Source of the DNA: Mycobacterium heidelbergense
GTDB taxonomy: Bacteria > Actinomycetota > Actinomycetes > Mycobacteriales > Mycobacteriaceae
Assembly (NCBI RefSeq): GCF_010730745.1
Contig: NZ_AP022615.1
Span: forward strand, 1,116,001 to 1,180,000
Reading direction: 5' to 3'
Length of the DNA: 64,000 nt
This document shows, in pieces, positions 28,378 to 37,007 of the stretch (position 1 is the stretch's first letter; every line of letters starts with the position of its first letter). The notes under the pieces were generated by a model, which saw only the letters and a list, made by a program, of their open reading frames with translations, did no database searches and was not told where the DNA came from. Both the position numbers and the translations under genes were made by a program.

Positions 28378-28379
28378 GA

Positions 28380-28700
28380 TCAGGCGATCCGCGCGGCGGC
28401 ATACAGTTCGGCATCGGCGTAGCGGTCGGCGCCGGCCCGCAGCGCCACGGCGGTCTCGACGGCCGCCCGCGACCACTGCGACACCTCGGCCGTCAGCCGC
28501 TCCAGCTGCACGCGCAGCGCATCGCCGCGCGCGGCGTGCGCCCGGCCGGCGCCGGCCCCGCCAAAGGTCAACCGCGCCAGGTGATCCGCGAGGGCACGGT
28601 CGATGAGCTCGGCGGCCGCGGCCAACCGATCGGCGACGCCGTGCACCGCCGCGACGTCGACCTCGGTGCGGGCGAGGGTGGCTCGGCTATCGAATCTCAT
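28380..28700 (-). CDS. Small helical ESX-associated-type protein (Rv3440c type)
   Basis: The 106-residue all-helical protein (MRFDSRATLARTEVDVAAVH through VSQWSRAAVETAVALRAGAD) has the size and heptad pattern of EspC/DUF2580-like proteins encoded before larger secreted partners. The ATG at 28700 is chosen; an upstream in-frame ATG at 28742 exists but adds residues lacking in M. tuberculosis. Probably forms a heterodimer with the next product. Confidence 0.75.
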   Translation of the reverse strand: MRFDSRATLARTEVDVAAVHGVADRLAAAAELIDRALADHLARLTFGGAGAGRAHAARGDALRVQLERLTAEVSQWSRAAVETAVALRAGADRYADAELYAAARIA

Positions 28701-28757
28701 GCCTAATCCGACGCCCGACGCCGCGCCGGGGTTCCGGCACATGCAACGGCCGAAGGA

Positions 28758-30095
28758 TCAGCGCGCGGCGCTCACCGCTTCGGCAAGCCGGGTGGCGACC
28801 CGCTGCGCGACGCCTTCCTCGGGCGCCTCCACCATGACCCGGATCATCGGTTCGGTTCCGGAGGGCCGCAACAGGATTCGGCCGGTGTCGCCCAGTTCGG
28901 CCTCGGCCTTCTCGACCGCGGATCGCACCGAGGGCGCCGCGGCGGCGGTGGCCTTGTCGGCGACCTTGACGTTGATCAGCACCTGCGGCAGCGTCCGCAT
29001 CGCCGAGGCGAGATCGGCCAGCGCCGAGCCGGTTTGCACCATGCGCGTCATCAAGCGCAGCCCGGTGACGATGCCGTCTCCGGTGGAGCCGACCGCGGGC
29101 ATCACGATGTGCCCGGACTGCTCGCCGCCGAGGCTGTACTCGCCGGCCCGCAGCTCCTCCAGGACGTAGCGGTCGCCGACGCCGGTCGTGCGCACCGCGA
29201 TGCCGGCCGAGCGCATCGCCAGGTGCAGCCCGAGGTTGCTCATCACGGTGGTCACCAGGGTGTCGGAGGCCAGCTCGCCGGCGTCTTTCATCGCCAGCGC
29301 CAGCACCACCATGATGTGGTCGCCGTCGACGAGTTGCCCGTCGGCGTCGATGGCCAGGCAGCGGTCGGCGTCCCCGTCGTGCGCCAAACCCAGGTCGGCG
29401 CGGTGGGCGACGACGGCCGCCTTCAGCGAGTCCAGGTGCGTCGAGCCGCAGCCGTCGTTGATGTTGAGCCCGTCGGGGTCGGCGTTGATCGCGATCACCC
29501 GCGCACCGGCCGCGCGGTAGGCGCGCGGGGCCACCGCCGACGCCGCGCCGTGCGCGCAGTCGACCACCACGGTCAGGCCGTCGAGCCGCAGCGTGTTGGT
29601 CTTGCTCAGGTGGCGCAGGTAGCGGTCGTCGGCGTCCTCGGCGTCGATGCGGCGGCCGATCCCGGCGCCGACCGGGCGCAACCCGGGTCCGGCGGCCACC
29701 AGCTCCTCGATCCGGTCCTCGGTGTCGTCGTCCAGCTTGTGGCCGCCCGGGCCGAAGATCTTGATGCCGTTGTCGGGCATCGGGTTGTGCGACGCGGAGA
29801 TCATCACCCCGAAGTCGGCGTCGTAGGCGCCGGTCAGGTAGGCCACCGCGGGCGTCGGAAGCACCCCGACCCGCAGCGCGTCGACGCCCTGGCTGGTCAG
29901 CCCGGCGATCACGGCGGCCTCCAGCATCTCGCCGCTGGCGCGGGGATCGCGGCCGACCACGGCGACCCGCCGGCCGGGTCCCACGGAACTCGCCAAGCGC
30001 CGCGCCGCCGCCGCGCCCAGCGCCAGGGCCAGCTCGGCGGTCAGCTCACGATTGGCGACCCCGCGAACGCCGTCGGTGCCGAATAGTCGACCCAT
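28758..30095 (-). CDS. glmM: Phosphoglucosamine mutase GlmM
   Basis: Interconverts glucosamine-6-phosphate and glucosamine-1-phosphate after GlmS. The 445-residue enzyme (Rv3441c, annotated mrsA) has the phosphoserine loop MISASHNPMPDNG with S102, the metal loop HDGDADRCLAIDADG and the sugar-binding GEQSGH. The C-terminal phosphate-binding RPSGTEPMIRVM is intact. Confidence 0.96.
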   Translation of the reverse strand: MGRLFGTDGVRGVANRELTAELALALGAAAARRLASSVGPGRRVAVVGRDPRASGEMLEAAVIAGLTSQGVDALRVGVLPTPAVAYLTGAYDADFGVMISASHNPMPDNGIKIFGPGGHKLDDDTEDRIEELVAAGPGLRPVGAGIGRRIDAEDADDRYLRHLSKTNTLRLDGLTVVVDCAHGAASAVAPRAYRAAGARVIAINADPDGLNINDGCGSTHLDSLKAAVVAHRADLGLAHDGDADRCLAIDADGQLVDGDHIMVVLALAMKDAGELASDTLVTTVMSNLGLHLAMRSAGIAVRTTGVGDRYVLEELRAGEYSLGGEQSGHIVMPAVGSTGDGIVTGLRLMTRMVQTGSALADLASAMRTLPQVLINVKVADKATAAAAPSVRSAVEKAEAELGDTGRILLRPSGTEPMIRVMVEAPEEGVAQRVATRLAEAVSAAR

Positions 30096-30109
30096 GCCTC
30101 TCCTCTTTA

Positions 30110-30173
30110 CCGCGAGCGTGCGTGTTTGTACGTCGACACGCCGACGGATGCGTACAACTATGCACGCTCGCGG
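30110..30173. terminator. Large inverted repeat beyond rpsI
   Basis: Arms 30110-30132 and 30151-30173 pair over 23 bases with three mismatches and an 18-base loop. The outer 12 bases (CCGCGAGCGTGC) are perfect and match the outer arm of the element at 14991-15054 with one difference. It lies between the rpsI stop and the glmM start and should end the rplM-rpsI transcript. Confidence 0.65.
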
Positions 30174-30191
30174 CCAGAAAGTGATCGCCGA

Positions 30192-30656
30192 TCAGCGCTT
30201 GCTGTACTGAGGCGCCTTACGGGCCTTCTTCAGGCCGTACTTCTTGCGCTCGGTGGCGCGCGGGTCACGGGTGAGGAAGCCGGCCTTCTTCAACGGGGGC
30301 CGGTCGTCCGGGAAGGCCACGATCAGGGCCCGGGCGATACCCAGGCGCAGCGCGCCGGCCTGGCCCGAGGGGCCGCCGCCGTGCAGGAGGGCAAAGATGT
30401 CGAAGTTCTCCACCCGGTCGACGGTGACCAGCGGGGCCTTGATGAGCTGCTGGTGCACCTTGTTGGGGAAGTATTCCTCCAGGCTGCGGCCGTTGAGGTC
30501 GAACTTGCCGGTGCCGGGCACCAGGCGCACCCGCACGACGGCCTCCTTGCGGCGGCCGACGGTCTGGATGGGCCGGTCGAAGACGAACGACTCGCTGGGC
30601 GCGGCGGCCGGTGTCTCGGCCGCGGCTTCTTCCACGGCGTCGGTTGTCTCGGTCAC
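30192..30656 (-). CDS. rpsI: 30S ribosomal protein S9
   Basis: The 154-residue protein ends with the S9 signature RKKYGLKKARKAPQYSKR, whose final residues reach the P site. The core TVGRRKEAVVRVRLVPGTGK and GQAGALRLGIARAL are typical. The N-terminal ~25 residues are an acidic Ala/Glu extension as in other mycobacteria. The start overlaps the rplM stop by four bases. Confidence 0.97.
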   Translation of the reverse strand: MTETTDAVEEAAAETPAAAPSESFVFDRPIQTVGRRKEAVVRVRLVPGTGKFDLNGRSLEEYFPNKVHQQLIKAPLVTVDRVENFDIFALLHGGGPSGQAGALRLGIARALIVAFPDDRPPLKKAGFLTRDPRATERKKYGLKKARKAPQYSKR

Positions 30657-31096
30657 TGGGCCACCTGCTTGATCTCGTACGGAACCGGCTGCTGGGCGGT
30701 GTGGGGATGCTCCGGGCCGGCGTAGACGCGAAGCTTGCGCTGGATCTGACGGCTGAGCTTGTTCTTGGGCAACATGCCGACGATCGCCTTCTCCACGACG
30801 CGGGTCGGGTGCTTGTCCATCAGCTCGCCGATCGTGCGCTTGTGCAGCCCGCCGGGAAAGCCCGAGTGACGGTAGGCCAGCTTGTGCTGCAGCTTGTCGC
30901 CGCTGATGGCGACCTTGTCGGCGTTGATGACGATGACGAAGTCACCGCCATCGACATTGGGGGCGAACGTCGGCTTGTGCTTGCCACGCAGCAGGTTGGC
31001 TGCCGCGACGGCAAGGCGACCAAGCACCACGTCCGTGGCGTCGATGACGTACCACGACCGCGTGGTGTCACCCGCCTTGGGCGCGTATGTGGGCAC
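30653..31096 (-). CDS. rplM: 50S ribosomal protein L13
   Basis: The 147-residue protein matches L13: WYVIDATDVVLGRLAVAAAN, NADKVAISGDK, and GMLPKNKLSRQIQRKLRVYA. First gene of the rplM-rpsI operon; the overlap with rpsI suggests translational coupling. Confidence 0.97.
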   Translation of the reverse strand: MPTYAPKAGDTTRSWYVIDATDVVLGRLAVAAANLLRGKHKPTFAPNVDGGDFVIVINADKVAISGDKLQHKLAYRHSGFPGGLHKRTIGELMDKHPTRVVEKAIVGMLPKNKLSRQIQRKLRVYAGPEHPHTAQQPVPYEIKQVAQ

Positions 31097-31287
31097 AGCG
31101 CTTACCTCAACTATCTCTGCGGGCCTCTTGGCGAGGCTATGGATCCCGGGTCGAGCCGGGTGCCGGTCAGGCGGCCCTGGTGAATCCAGGGCGGGGCTTG
31201 ATCTCGGCGACCGACATTGACCCGAGGCCCCGGCGTATCACACGCCAACCGAGCAGCTTACCGATGCGCGTCCCCGCAGGTCAAAAT

Positions 31288-31328
31288 GACTGTGTGGCCC
31301 CGGCGGCTCTCCTCCGCCGAGACCACAC
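31288..31328 (-). terminator. Terminator of the esxU-esxT side of ESX-4
   Basis: Arms CTGTGTGG...GGCGG and CCGCC...CCACACAG form an interrupted stem; on the minus strand it is followed by TCATTTTGACC with a T run. It lies 24 bases past the esxT stop and so should end the eccC4-Rv3446c-like-esxU-esxT transcript. Confidence 0.7.
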
Positions 31329-31351
31329 AGGGGCTATTCGGTTATCCGCCG

Positions 31352-31648
31352 CTACCTGGCCCAGGCGCCGGCCGCCCGGCGATCGGCGTTCGCCACCTCT
31401 TCCGCGCCATCACGGACCGCATGTCCGAGGTCGACGAGTATCTGGTTGAGCGCGGCCGCCGCCTGGTGCCACTTCAGCTGTTCGGCCTGGTACGCGGCCG
31501 CCGCCTCGCGGGTCCACAGCTCCTGCAACGGGGCGATCTGCGATCTCAGCTCGTCGAGCGCCGCATTGAAACGGGCGGACGTGGTGTGGATCTCCTGGCG
31601 CACCGAGCCTTCGATTTCGCCGAAGTTGTAGGACAGCACGGCGTCCAC
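31352..31648 (-). CDS. esxT: WXG100-family protein EsxT
   Basis: The 98-residue ESX-4 substrate matches Rv3444c: VLSYNFGEIEGSVRQEIHTT and LRSQIAPLQELWTREAAAAY. The turn is Trp-Thr-Arg rather than Trp-x-Gly, as in M. tuberculosis EsxT. GTG at 31648 is preferred because GGGGGAG lies just upstream; an upstream GTG at 31666 overlaps the esxU stop. Expected to pair with EsxU as a helical hairpin dimer. Confidence 0.92.
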   Translation of the reverse strand: MDAVLSYNFGEIEGSVRQEIHTTSARFNAALDELRSQIAPLQELWTREAAAAYQAEQLKWHQAAAALNQILVDLGHAVRDGAEEVANADRRAAGAWAR

Positions 31649-31662
31649 GGGTACTCCCCCGA

Positions 31663-31974
31663 TCACAGGCTGCCGCCGGCGGCGGCGACGTGGTGGGCGT
31701 GGTTCTGGCCGGCCTCGCCCAGCGTGGCCGCGTTGCGCCGGATGGTGTCGGCGATCGTGCGCAGCACGTGGTAGAGCCGCATCGACTCGGCGTTCCAGCG
31801 ATCCACCACCTCCTTGAACCGCAGAGCCGCGGGCCCGCCCCAGACCGTGGGCGGCACGTTTCCGATGCGGCCGATGAAGGCCCGCAGCATCGCCCGGATC
31901 TCTTCGTTGCGGGCGTCCGTCGTGTCCGCGACCGAACGCATCAGGTCGAAGTCGGTGCTCAGTGTGTTCGCCAT
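31663..31974 (-). CDS. esxU: WXG100-family protein EsxU
   Basis: The 103-residue protein (MANTLSTDFDLMRSVADTTD) has the WxG turn in PPTVWGGPAALRFKEV. Partner of EsxT, encoded 14 bases downstream. Orthologue of Rv3445c. The ATG at 31974 matches M. tuberculosis; it lies 42 bases after the end of the upstream accessory gene, so all are one transcript. Confidence 0.93.
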   Translation of the reverse strand: MANTLSTDFDLMRSVADTTDARNEEIRAMLRAFIGRIGNVPPTVWGGPAALRFKEVVDRWNAESMRLYHVLRTIADTIRRNAATLGEAGQNHAHHVAAAGGSL

Positions 31975-32015
31975 ATGAATAGGACCGCGCCGACCCCCAT
32001 TCGGTTCCACCCGGT

Positions 32016-33260
32016 TCATCCGATCGCGTGGGCGGAGCGCACCGCCTGTTCGCACGCCTCGCGGACCGCCTCCTCGCCGCCGGGCCGGCTCTGGCATCCG
32101 ATGCTGATGCGGACCGGCCCGTCCAGCAACACGGTCCACCGGACATGATGGCCGGCGCGCACTTCGCGGTAGATCACCGCAGGCCGGCCGGCGCTGTTTC
32201 CGGACGGGTTGAAGTCGACGAACACCCCGGCGGGTTCCGCGTCGATCGCGCGTTTCAACCGCTCCGCGGTGCCCGCCAGCGTTTCGCCGGCCACGGGCGA
32301 CTGCGTGATGTGCAGCGCCGCTTCGGGATCCGACGGCGACGTGACCAGGACCCGCGCCGATCCGGGCCCGGTGACCACCCGCTGCGTGGGCCAGTCGGCC
32401 GGCACCGCCAGCGCCACCCGGCCCTCGACCAGAAACGTCGTCGGCACCGTCTGCACCCGGGCCGGCGGCGACAGGCCGGGACGGCCCGCGGGCGCCACCG
32501 CCGACACCGCCAGCGACGACCCCGTCAGGACGACGGCGGCCCCCGCAAGCCCGGCCGCCACCCGCGCCCGCGACGCGACACCGCCGGCATGGGCGGTGGG
32601 CCGCGGCTCAGGCGGCCCAGACGGCACCGACGAGGCCGTCCGGGCCAGCCGACGCAGCCGGGCGTCACCGATTTCCGTCACCGCCGCGCCGCTGCCGCGC
32701 ACCGCTCCGGCGATCAACGCCCCGAACGCCGGCGCCCCGGCGACCGTGCTTGGCGCGTCGATCAACGCGACCGCACCGGCCATGCCCGCGACGACGCTCG
32801 CGACCTCCACGGCGACGGAATGCGGTTGCGCCCCACGGGGTATCGCGACGACCCGGGGACCGACGATCACCACCAACCGTTCCGCGATCTCCACCACCAC
32901 CGCCGCGTCGCGCTCGGCGTCGCACGCCAGCTTCAGCAGCCACGAGCGGGGCCGCGCGAGCACGTCACCGGCCAGGGACCGGGCGGCCGCGGTCACCACG
33001 TCGACGCGCGCCGACGCCCACCACGATGGGTGCACGACGACCAATCCGTTGGGGTGCGCCGCGCTCGGTGACCGCAGCGCGGCGCGCCACAGCGAATGGA
33101 CGGCGACGGGTTGTCCGCCGACCAGCCCGACCGGGTCGTCGATCGCGCCGAGCGCCTCGGCCACGAGCTCTGACGTGTCGGTGTGATCGGTTGTGTCACA
33201 GCATAATCGGCGGATCGTTCCCGGGCCGACTTCGACGATCGCACGGTGTGCAGGGCTCAC
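32016..33260 (-). CDS. Type VII secretion-associated protein (Rv3446c type)
   Basis: The 414-residue protein has an N-terminal actin-like/ASKHA-like region (IVEVGPGTIRRLCC, VVHPSWWASARVDVVTAAAR), one transmembrane segment near residues 235-255 (AAGLAGAAVVLTGSSLAVSA), and a C-terminal extracytoplasmic domain (VEGRVALAVPADWPTQRVVT to the end). This matches the type VII secretion-associated family found in ESX-4 loci. Its role is unknown. It overlaps the end of eccC4 by four bases. Confidence 0.88.
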   Translation of the reverse strand: MSPAHRAIVEVGPGTIRRLCCDTTDHTDTSELVAEALGAIDDPVGLVGGQPVAVHSLWRAALRSPSAAHPNGLVVVHPSWWASARVDVVTAAARSLAGDVLARPRSWLLKLACDAERDAAVVVEIAERLVVIVGPRVVAIPRGAQPHSVAVEVASVVAGMAGAVALIDAPSTVAGAPAFGALIAGAVRGSGAAVTEIGDARLRRLARTASSVPSGPPEPRPTAHAGGVASRARVAAGLAGAAVVLTGSSLAVSAVAPAGRPGLSPPARVQTVPTTFLVEGRVALAVPADWPTQRVVTGPGSARVLVTSPSDPEAALHITQSPVAGETLAGTAERLKRAIDAEPAGVFVDFNPSGNSAGRPAVIYREVRAGHHVRWTVLLDGPVRISIGCQSRPGGEEAVREACEQAVRSAHAIG

Positions 33261-36200
33261 GGGGGTGGGCTCCAGGCCACTTGCAGGAGCCGTTCGTCAC
33301 CGTTGCGAGTGATCAGGACGCCGCGGCCCGGCGGCAGCCGCGCGGGGCGCGCCGAACCCAGCAGCGGGCCGTCGTCCGGGCGTCCGCTCATCATCAGCGC
33401 CATGCAGCCGAGGTCACGCAGGCCCGCCAGCAGGGGCTCGAACAGTGCGCGCTCGGCGCTGCCGCTGCGCCGCGCCACGACCAGGTGCAGCCCGAGATCC
33501 CGTGCGTAGGGCAGGTATTCGAGGATGCCCGCCAGTGGGTTGCCCGCCGGGGCGGCGACCAGGTCGTAGTCATCGACCAGGACGTAGATGTCCGGGCCGC
33601 ACCACCGGGACCCGGCGCGCAGCTGCGCCTGGCTCGCGTCCGCAGACGGCATCCGGCGCCGCAGGAGGTCGAGCAGGGCCGGCAGCGACGCGGCCAGCGC
33701 GGCCGGCGACACGGCATAGCCGCCAAGGTGTTCCGACTCGACGACACCGAGCAGGGAGCGCCGAAAGTCGACGATCAGCAGCTGCGCCTCCGCCGCGGTC
33801 TTGGTGCGAACGATTTCCCGGCACAGGGTCCGCAGTGTGGCGCTCTTTCCGCACTCGTTGTCCCCCAGGATCAACAGGTGCGAGTGCCGCGCGAAATCGA
33901 TTGCGACCGGCCGCAGTCCGCGCTCGTCGAGGCCCAACAGGATCTGCCCGCCGAGTTCGGCGCCCGCCCGGCGGACGACGGTGTCGCGGTCCACGTGCGT
34001 GGGCAGCAGGGGTATCGGCGGCGCGACCGATCCACCGTGCGGGATGTCGTCGAGGGGTGTGGCGATGATCATGTGCAGCCCGTCGCCGGAAAGTCCACGG
34101 CCCGGTCTGTCGTCGGGCACCTGCCGCGCCCGGCCGCGGTCGACCTCGGAGTCCGCGGGATCGCCCAGCCGCAACTCGATGCGGGTGCCGACCTGATCCT
34201 TCAGCGACGGTCTGATGTCGGCCCAGCGCGACGCCGTCAGCACCACATGCACGCCGAACGAAAGCCCTTGGGCCGCCAGGGCGGTGATCGGCGCCTCGAG
34301 CGCCTCGAACTCGTGCCGCAGGCCCGCCCAGCCGTCGACGACGAGGAACACGTCGCCGGCCGGCGCCGCGCCGGCCCGATCGGCCTCCCGCGATCGGACG
34401 ATGGATTGCATCTCGGCGACGATCCGCCGGACCAGGTCCGGCTCGGCCCGGCCGGCGACGGCGCCAACGTGCGCGATACTCCGCACCGACGCCAGCGCTC
34501 CGCCGCCGAAGTCCAGGCAGTAGAACTGCACTTGCCCCGGATCGTGGGTGGCGGCCAGCGCCGTGATGAGCGTGCGCAGCGCCGTCGACTTGCCCGATCG
34601 AGGTGCCCCGACGATCGCCACATTGCCCGCGGCCGCGGACAAGTCGACCATCAGGGGCGTGCGGCACTGCTCGAATGGCCGGTCGACGATGCCGATCGGC
34701 ACGGTTAGACCGCCTGGCGCGCAAGTGGTTTCGCGCAGGAGGGTGTCCAGTGCCGGCGGCGCGTCCAGCGGCGGCAGCCAGACTTGGTGCGCGGGCGGTC
34801 CGTGTCCGGCCAGGCGGTCGAGGACCGCGTGCAGCAGGGTTCGAGTGGGCGAGGCGGCCGTCTCCGCCGCGGGAGTGACCGGGCCGGCCGCCCGGGTGCT
34901 GAACGGCCGCACCGACGGCGCCGCCGGCGCGCGGGCCGACGTGCTCGTCCGCAGCGGTCCCGACACGAATGCGGCCTGAAAACGGGTCGGCTCGCCGTTG
35001 CTCGCGCGCAGGAAACCCGCGCCGGGCGTGTTCGGCAATTGGTAGGCGTCGGGCGTTCCGAGGGCCGCTCGCGATTCCCCGGCGGTGAGGGTTTTCAGGC
35101 AAATCCGGTAGGAGAGGTGGGCTTCGAGCCCCCGCAGCCGGCCCTCGTCGAGGCGCTGGCTGGCGAGCAGCAGGTGCATGCCCAGCGACCGGCCGAGCCG
35201 GCCGATGGCGACGAAGGTGTCGGCGAAATCGGGGTGCTGGCTCAGCATTTCGGAGAACTCGTCGACGACGATGAACAACGTCGGCAGGGCGGTCAACCGG
35301 CGATCGGCCCGCCGCGCACGTTCGTAGGCCGCGACGCTGCCGCACCGCGCGGTCCGCAGCAGTTGTTGGCGACGGTGCATCTCACCGGCCAGCGTGTCGC
35401 GCATCCGGGCCACCAGCGGCGCCTCCTCGGCGAGGTTGGTGATGACCGCGGCGACGTGGGGGGCCCGCGCCAAATCGAGAAACGTTGCGCCGCCCTTGAA
35501 GTCGATGAGCAACAGGTTGAGCACCTCCGGCGAGTTGCGCGCCATCATGCCGAGCGCGATCGTGCGCAGCAGCTCCGACTTGCCCGACCCGGTGGCGCCC
35601 ACGCAGAGCCCGTGCGGGCCCATTCCGTTTTCGGCGGGCTCCTTGATATCCAGCTCGAGCGGCGCGCCGTCGACCGTGGTTCCGAGGGGAACGCGGAGCC
35701 GATCGTGGTCGTTTTGGCCGCGCCACAGCGTGATCGGATCGATGTCGGCGACATCGCCGGTGGTCGTCGCGCCGACCCGATACCTGGCGAGCCGGCGGGC
35801 GCATATCAGCGCGTCCAACGGATCCAGCCGGTCGGGACGCGGCACCGGTTGGGACTGGCCGGCGCATCCGATCGTCAATGCCGTCCCCTCACCACCGGTG
35901 CCGACCTGGAGGATGGTCGCACCCGTCACGCCGGCGGCATCGGGGTCGGCGTGACCGTCGAGATCGGCGACCACCACCACGTGTGGCGGTCCGGCGCCGG
36001 TGAGCGCGCGCCCCGCCTCGGCCAGGCTCCGATACACCATGCGGGCAGGCCCCACCGCATCGGCGGCGGCCGGATGCTGGTTGTGCGGCAACCATTTCAG
36101 CCAATCCCAGTGGGCTCGATGCGGCTCGCTGATCGCCGCGACGATCAGCAGCTGGTCCGGCGGATGCAACACGGCCAGCTGGCAGATCATCGCGCGCAGC

Positions 36201-36877
36201 AGTCCGCGCGCCACGGCCGGCTCGCCGTCGATCGTCACGGTCTCACCGCCACGCAAGCCGACGGCGATTGGCGCGTCGGCGATCGTCGAATGCGCGTCGA
36301 TGAAGCGGCGCAGGGCCGTGGCGGTGACCGGGTCCGACGGCCCTTGCGGCGGGGTCTCGGGGGCCACCAGGCGCGCGGCGAGAGGCCGGGTTCCCGCGCC
36401 AACGCGGACAAGGCAAAAGTCGGGGTCGCCGGCCCGCCGCTCCCACATCCGTGGGCCGCCGACCAACGTCCACAGCGTATCCGGTTCGGGATGGCTCCAG
36501 CTCAGTGAGACCCGTTGCGCGTCGGCGATTTCTGCGACGGTACCGCGGAGCCGGCTGAGATATCCGAGGTAGGCGGCGCGGTCGGCGTCGATGCCCCTGC
36601 CCCGCGGGCGGCGCCCCGCCGCCACCGTCACCGCCGCCGAAACCAGCATCATGATCGGGAACGCCACGAACATGGGGCTGCGGGTCATGGGCGAGCCGGA
36701 CGAGAAAGCCACCGCCATCGTCGCGAGGCTCGCGACCGACATGACCGCCGGCGCCAGGAACAGCGGCAGGCCCGATGATCTCGGCGGCGGTAGGCCGGGT
36801 GGCGACTCAACGGCGATGTCGGCCGTCGCGACCGCCGGCGGCGACCGGCGCGCCGCCGGCACGAAACACTGCGTCAT
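33257..36877 (-). CDS. eccC4: ESX-4 ATPase EccC4
   Basis: The 1206-residue FtsK/SpoIIIE-type motor of type VII secretion has two N-terminal transmembrane helices (LPLFLAPAVMSVASLATMAV; FVAFPIMMLVSAAVTVAAG) and three ATPase domains with Walker A loops GATGSGKS, GAPRSGKS and GDNECGKS, the last somewhat degenerate. The start at 36877 (MTQCFVPAARR) follows GGGAGGG; the frame is open further upstream but lacks a ribosome site. Recognises substrates such as EsxTU. Divergent from eccD4; orthologue of Rv3447c. Confidence 0.95.
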   Translation of the reverse strand: MTQCFVPAARRSPPAVATADIAVESPPGLPPPRSSGLPLFLAPAVMSVASLATMAVAFSSGSPMTRSPMFVAFPIMMLVSAAVTVAAGRRPRGRGIDADRAAYLGYLSRLRGTVAEIADAQRVSLSWSHPEPDTLWTLVGGPRMWERRAGDPDFCLVRVGAGTRPLAARLVAPETPPQGPSDPVTATALRRFIDAHSTIADAPIAVGLRGGETVTIDGEPAVARGLLRAMICQLAVLHPPDQLLIVAAISEPHRAHWDWLKWLPHNQHPAAADAVGPARMVYRSLAEAGRALTGAGPPHVVVVADLDGHADPDAAGVTGATILQVGTGGEGTALTIGCAGQSQPVPRPDRLDPLDALICARRLARYRVGATTTGDVADIDPITLWRGQNDHDRLRVPLGTTVDGAPLELDIKEPAENGMGPHGLCVGATGSGKSELLRTIALGMMARNSPEVLNLLLIDFKGGATFLDLARAPHVAAVITNLAEEAPLVARMRDTLAGEMHRRQQLLRTARCGSVAAYERARRADRRLTALPTLFIVVDEFSEMLSQHPDFADTFVAIGRLGRSLGMHLLLASQRLDEGRLRGLEAHLSYRICLKTLTAGESRAALGTPDAYQLPNTPGAGFLRASNGEPTRFQAAFVSGPLRTSTSARAPAAPSVRPFSTRAAGPVTPAAETAASPTRTLLHAVLDRLAGHGPPAHQVWLPPLDAPPALDTLLRETTCAPGGLTVPIGIVDRPFEQCRTPLMVDLSAAAGNVAIVGAPRSGKSTALRTLITALAATHDPGQVQFYCLDFGGGALASVRSIAHVGAVAGRAEPDLVRRIVAEMQSIVRSREADRAGAAPAGDVFLVVDGWAGLRHEFEALEAPITALAAQGLSFGVHVVLTASRWADIRPSLKDQVGTRIELRLGDPADSEVDRGRARQVPDDRPGRGLSGDGLHMIIATPLDDIPHGGSVAPPIPLLPTHVDRDTVVRRAGAELGGQILLGLDERGLRPVAIDFARHSHLLILGDNECGKSATLRTLCREIVRTKTAAEAQLLIVDFRRSLLGVVESEHLGGYAVSPAALAASLPALLDLLRRRMPSADASQAQLRAGSRWCGPDIYVLVDDYDLVAAPAGNPLAGILEYLPYARDLGLHLVVARRSGSAERALFEPLLAGLRDLGCMALMMSGRPDDGPLLGSARPARLPPGRGVLITRNGDERLLQVAWSPPP

Positions 36878-37007
36878 CGCTGGCCCTCCCCATCGTGTGG
36901 CGACGGTAGGCAGCACCGGGATCGGCCGCAAGTCGCCTGTGGACAACCGAATATCCCGCGATCGAAAACGCGCTAACGTGCCGCTCATCCGACTGAAGGG
37001 AGCACCG

